A stretch of 6,850 nucleotides of DNA, from positions 1-6,850 of the forward strand of contig CANQAF010000052.1 of NCBI GenBank assembly GCA_947588975.1, given 5' to 3'. Of the stretch, positions 6,105-6,850 are shown piece after piece. The notes below the pieces were generated by a model. That model searched no databases. It had not been told where the DNA came from and worked only from the letters and a program-made list of their open reading frames with translations. The translations under genes and the position numbers were made by a program. Within the stretch, counting starts at the first letter, position 1; each line of letters opens with the position of its first letter. The DNA is from an uncultured Bacilli bacterium (GTDB lineage: Bacteria > Bacillota_I > Bacilli_A > RF39 > UBA660).

Positions 6105-6126
6105 ACCTCTTAAGCAAGAGGTTTAT
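6101..6126. terminator. Bidirectional terminator between convergent genes
   Basis: An 11-bp perfect inverted repeat, with arms 6101-6111 and 6116-6126 and core AAACCTCTT / AAGAGGTTT, has a 4-nt loop AAGC. It spans the ends of both convergent genes: the phosphoesterase TAA (6102-6104) lies in the left arm and the ABC transporter TAA (6112-6110, minus strand) at the arm-loop junction. Downstream tails are T-rich in both directions (ATTTTAG on plus; TTATTTGTTA on minus) but not uninterrupted, so efficiency is uncertain. Confidence 0.72.
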
Positions 6127-6850
6127 ATTTTAGTAAAATTTTTCTATGGTGTATTCGAGACTTTGAAATTTTAAACGTATTAGTATCTAGGAAAAGAATA
6201 TTTCCTTTTTTATTTAATACACCTTTACGAATTAATAAAATACACAAAATCAAAAACAGAATAGAAATAAATAAGAAAATAGACCAAATATTTGTCACTC
6301 GACTTGCATGGAACGAAAAAAATCCTTCCTCTGCTTCTAACACTCCATATTTTAGTAAATTGCTGATTGTTCCAAAACTCTCATATCCCCATCGACCAAT
6401 TACAAAATAAGAGATTTTTTTAGTAAAATCTATAAATGGAATAAACATTCCTGAAAATAACATTTGAATCATCATATACAGTGGCGATAAAATCAGCGTA
6501 GTTTTAGTATCTTTTACAATGGAAGAAATAAATAAGCCAATAATACTAGTTGAAAAAGCAACTAAGAAAAAATTAATAATTAAATCAGGCAAAGTACCTA
6601 ATATAAGTACATCTTCAGGTCTTGGATCCAAATAAAAATAAACAATTGTTACACATGAAATAGCTTGATACAGACACAAAATAGAAAATATAATCATTTT
6701 AGAGATAATGTAAGAAGCAAAATTAAGTCCACTCATATATTCCTTTTTTAACATATCTCTTTCTTTTACAATTTCTTGTATTGTATTAAATAAACCTAGC
6801 CACATAGAAGCCATTGTAAAAGCTGCGCACATCATAGAAGCTGTTAGTGG
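6110..6850 (-). CDS. ABC-2 type (ABCG-like) transporter, C-terminal membrane part, cut by window edge
   Basis: The C-terminal membrane portion of an ABC-2 type transporter. The frame is open through the last base of the window, reading PLTAS before the first internal Met, so the start lies outside and 246 residues are visible. It has a membrane helix at the cut end (about 1-20). Next comes a cytoplasmic connecting stretch NTIQEIVKERDMLKKEYMSG (about 22-41), characteristic of ABCG/White-type half transporters. Hydrophobic segments follow near 45-73, 79-112, 118-140 and 187-207, then a basic tail. Between the last two helices is a large, probably external loop (about 141-185). In Firmicutes such regions are often fused to an N-terminal ABC ATPase, sometimes with an FHA domain; that part is not visible here. 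The cargo cannot be inferred. It ends 5 nt from the phosphoesterase stop. Confidence 0.85.
   Translation of the reverse strand, partial: PLTASMMCAAFTMASMWLGLFNTIQEIVKERDMLKKEYMSGLNFASYIISKMIIFSILCLYQAISCVTIVYFYLDPRPEDVLILGTLPDLIINFFLVAFSTSIIGLFISSIVKDTKTTLILSPLYMMIQMLFSGMFIPFIDFTKKISYFVIGRWGYESFGTISNLLKYGVLEAEEGFFSFHASRVTNIWSIFLFISILFLILCILLIRKGVLNKKGNILFLDTNTFKISKSRIHHRKILLKYKPLA

Noticed and set aside
1..6850. CRISPR array, insertion sequence, prophage or defence island
   Set aside because: There are no spaced direct repeats, transposase, integrase or phage-like genes. Composition looks even across the window and the content is mostly core housekeeping.

Overview
The window is AT-rich, uses ATG/GTG starts with GGAGG-type ribosome binding sites, and has the gene content of a low-GC Gram-positive bacterium (Bacillota). 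The domain make-up (Bacilli-type NusA and IF2, an ABCG-like ABC-2 exporter) suggests a gut-type Bacilli lineage such as the Erysipelotrichales or a relative near the Mollicutes. That placement is inference. All reading frames are intact with TGA read as a stop, so there is no sign of UGA recoding.

Region 1 (positions 2-4297, minus strand) is a tightly packed nusA-infB operon, read right to left: rimP, nusA, rnpM (ylxR), a dCMP deaminase, then infB. Intergenic gaps are 1, 7, 9 and 16 nt, and two stop codons lie inside the next gene's Shine-Dalgarno sequence, so translational coupling is likely. The operon couples transcription elongation/termination (NusA), ribosome assembly (RimP), RNase P modulation (RnpM) and translation initiation (IF2). 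Two things are unusual. RimP is only 84 aa and lacks its whole C-terminal domain. A nucleotide-metabolism gene (dCMP deaminase) occupies the slot between rnpM and infB where many Firmicutes have the L7Ae-like ylxQ gene. rbfA would usually follow infB, off the left edge.

Region 2 (4298-4441) is a compact divergent regulatory region. It holds an extended -10 promoter for the minus-strand operon, a strong 9-bp hairpin in that operon's leader, and an extended -10 promoter for the plus-strand gene.

Region 3 (4442-6104, plus strand) holds a CPBP-family membrane protease and a membrane-anchored calcineurin-like phosphoesterase. They are separated by a small U-rich terminator whose sequence overlaps the promoter of the second gene. 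Each plus-strand gene has its -10 box exactly 15 nt from its start codon, predicting very short leaders.

Region 4 (6110-6850, minus strand) is the C-terminal membrane part of an ABC-2/ABCG-like transporter cut by the right edge. It converges on the phosphoesterase with a 5-nt gap and a shared hairpin.

I saw no tRNA, rRNA, CRISPR, insertion sequence or prophage signal, and no clear new multigene system. The points most worth a second look are the one-domain RimP, the deaminase in the operon, and the leader hairpin as a possible NusA-responsive control element.
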